From: Ulva prolifera
Lineage: Eukaryota; Chlorophyta; Ulvophyceae; Ulvales; Ulvaceae
Reading direction: 5' to 3'
DNA length: 64,000 nucleotides
Assembly (NCBI GenBank): GCA_023078555.1
Contig: JALAAN010000010.1
Span: 62,001-126,000 of the forward strand
Under the pieces are notes generated by a model. The model did not search any database. It had not been told where the DNA came from and was given only the letters and a program-made list of their open reading frames with translations. The translations under genes were made by a program, and so were the position numbers. Numbering within the stretch: the first letter of the stretch is position 1; each line of letters begins with the position of its first letter. Positions 62,920-64,000 of this stretch are shown here, in pieces.

Positions 62920-63061
62920 ACACAGCAGCTTGGTCTGAAAGTGTCAAAATGGTGCTATGCTGGCAGGAGGGTGACTGTAGTGTGCTGTGTTGCTATTTTG
63001 GAGCTATGTGATGTCCACATCCCTCTAATCTGCGATGTTCTGGTGGCTAGTAAGTTGACTT

Positions 63062-63083
63062 TGCGCACCATCGCAGGTGCGCA
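63062..63083. other. Inverted repeat, 8-bp arms
   Basis: TGCGCACC (63,062-63,069) and GGTGCGCA (63,076-63,083) are exact reverse complements with a 6-base loop. The right arm shares GGTGCGC with the sequence just right of the first hairpin. Confidence 0.65.
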
Positions 63084-63100
63084 CGGTGCACGGGTGAGCG
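63074..63100 (+). repeat. Degenerate direct repeat, copy 2
   Basis: CAGGTGCGC, a 9-base spacer, then GGGTGAGCG. The sequence between the two copies shows no resemblance to the satellite, so the 179-bp spacing may be chance. Confidence 0.5.
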
Positions 63101-63629
63101 GCCAACAGGTGGGGAGCGTGGCAAGGGTCGTGTAACCTTGCGTGTGTGTTTACATGCGGATCAAGCAATGTCTTTAGATATATATGCGAGCGCCTGGTCG
63201 GCTTGAAGTTAAAATTTATTGCAGCTGGTGAGTTTTGAGCTGGAGGGCGAGCTCACCGGGTGGGCGCGCGGCCCTGCGTGGTGTGCAGAGCTGGGTGCGC
63301 GCACGTTGGGAAGTCTGCGTTGCCCGATGGACGTGATCCTGGAACTCCCCGCCTTAACAAGTCATGTATGCCGTCCCAACTCATATCCTTCGTGGGCCGG
63401 TTGTGGTTTGAATTCGCGTTGGTGCAAACGCCTCGGCACCAGTGTTCAGAGCGGTGCATCAAAGGTAGATGGACGGTGCGGTATGTTCGACTGCTTCGTA
63501 TCCGAGGCTCTCAACTTTATGAAGAAAGTATGAACCGTGGCAGTGCGTGCGCAAGCATGGGTTGTGCAATGTCATGCACTGGGTGCTGTATGATCGGGGT
63601 ACACTGCTTCTGGTGGCTCCGTTAGCTAG

Positions 63630-63998
63630 CTAGATTCTCCTTGCACGTGAGTTGACATGCCAGACATATGGCCTGTACATGTCGAGCCATTCAGCGGATC
63701 CGATCGTCTTGACCTGCTGTCTTCGGAAGGCATGCCACTGCTGCATGGGATGCACGCGTGTAATGGGCTCCCTCGTTGCTCGGCACGCTGCTGTATTTTG
63801 CCAATCGGCCACCGGCCTTAGTGCAGTGCGACGCGTGTCAGTCGGCATATGTATCATGCGTAAAAATTGTGTGGAGGACAACACAGACTCATCGTGCTGC
63901 TCGTGCTGATCCTCTTCGTTAGCGGGCGTCCCGTCGAGCGTAGGATGCAAGGGAAACGGGCCCGAGATTACTTCGTAGAACTGCCCTTTAATTGGTTC
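63630..63998 (-). CDS. Hypothetical partial reading frame, open to the right window edge
   Basis: Read from the right edge on the minus strand, the frame is open for 122 codons to a TAG at 63,630-63,632. It begins EPIKGQFYEVISGPFPL, continues into an acidic, glutamine- and histidine-rich stretch (EEDQHEQHDE), and ends in a basic tryptophan-containing tail. The first methionine is only about 45 codons in, so any true start or upstream exon lies outside the window. The opening 40 residues look protein-like; the remainder could be intron or untranslated sequence read through. I recognise no family. It may be a terminal exon, part of a mobile element, or chance. Confidence 0.3.
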   Translation of the reverse strand, partial: EPIKGQFYEVISGPFPLHPTLDGTPANEEDQHEQHDESVLSSTQFLRMIHMPTDTRRTALRPVADWQNTAACRATREPITRVHPMQQWHAFRRQQVKTIGSAEWLDMYRPYVWHVNSRARRI

Positions 63999-64000
63999 CA

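Larger units (their letters stand above)
62849..63629. other. Non-satellite flank, no supported gene
   Basis: Unique-looking, GC-balanced sequence. It contains the two hairpins listed separately, a (GT)4 run at 63,142-63,149, an AT-rich GATATATATG at 63,177-63,186, a TGTAA motif at 63,131-63,135 that could be an algal-type polyadenylation signal but is too short to rely on, and the 10-bp palindrome TAGCTAGCTA at 63,623-63,632. Open frames of 64 to 121 codons occur on both strands, overlap each other and mostly lack an ATG at their listed starts. I recognise no protein family in any of them. Confidence 0.6.

Noticed and set aside
62941-63135. 64-codon plus frame in the flank
   Set aside because: Starts at GTG, low-complexity hydrophobic composition, no recognisable domain or context.
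63177-63186. TATA box at GATATATATG
   Set aside because: No supported transcription unit downstream; a 10-bp AT run alone is not evidence.
63253-63459. Minus-strand frame of about 68 codons with an ATG
   Set aside because: Short, overlaps the plus frames above, no family resemblance.
63219-63625. Overlapping 104- and 121-codon plus frames
   Set aside because: They begin at TTG and GTG, overlap in different frames, and neither shows a recognisable motif. An ATG at 63,368 would leave about 85 codons in the longer one.
63652-63909. 85-codon plus frame, cysteine-rich
   Set aside because: TTG start and it is the opposite-strand shadow of the minus frame that stays open to the window edge.

Overview
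This window is almost entirely one satellite DNA array. Bases 1 to 62,848 are head-to-tail copies of a monomer of 180 bp (179 bp in a minority), roughly 349 copies, all in the same orientation and with no interruption by any other sequence. The last 1,152 bases (62,849-64,000) are non-satellite flanking DNA. A long, internally homogenised satellite with higher-order structure points to a eukaryotic nuclear genome (centromeric, pericentromeric, subtelomeric or other heterochromatin). I cannot name the species. The GC-balanced flank, with GT runs and a TGTAA motif, would fit a chlorophycean green alga among many others, but that is a weak guess.

Layout. The array is built from several monomer classes distinguished by recurring point variants. 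One strongly divergent class (about 35 copies) carries a TCAAATTAATGTG block and a CTTTAAATG or CTTTAATTG block. It sits between runs of ordinary monomers and acts as punctuation. Distances between punctuation monomers are whole numbers of monomers less a few bases, for example 359, 719, 1079, 1439, 1797, 2158 and 3595 bp. On top of this lie nested larger duplications: tandem units of about 1,077, 1,078, 3,234 and 3,954 bp, and near-identical copies 4,854, 4,856, 7,370 and 12,762 bp apart. A 1,002-bp module recurs eight times across the array. The final 2.8 kb before the array edge is a near-copy of 47.3-50.1 kb.

Coding potential. Because 180 is divisible by 3 and the consensus lacks stops in one frame of each strand, long frames are open on both strands at once (up to 623 codons on plus and 480 on minus). 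They are broken wherever a 179-bp or punctuation monomer occurs. Variation among monomers is mostly amino-acid-changing in these frames. I therefore annotate no gene inside the array. The flank holds two short GC-rich hairpins built on GGTGCGC, and one minus-strand frame open to the right window edge (63,630-63,998) that may be the end of a gene lying outside. I see no RNA gene, CRISPR array, transposase or telomere repeat.
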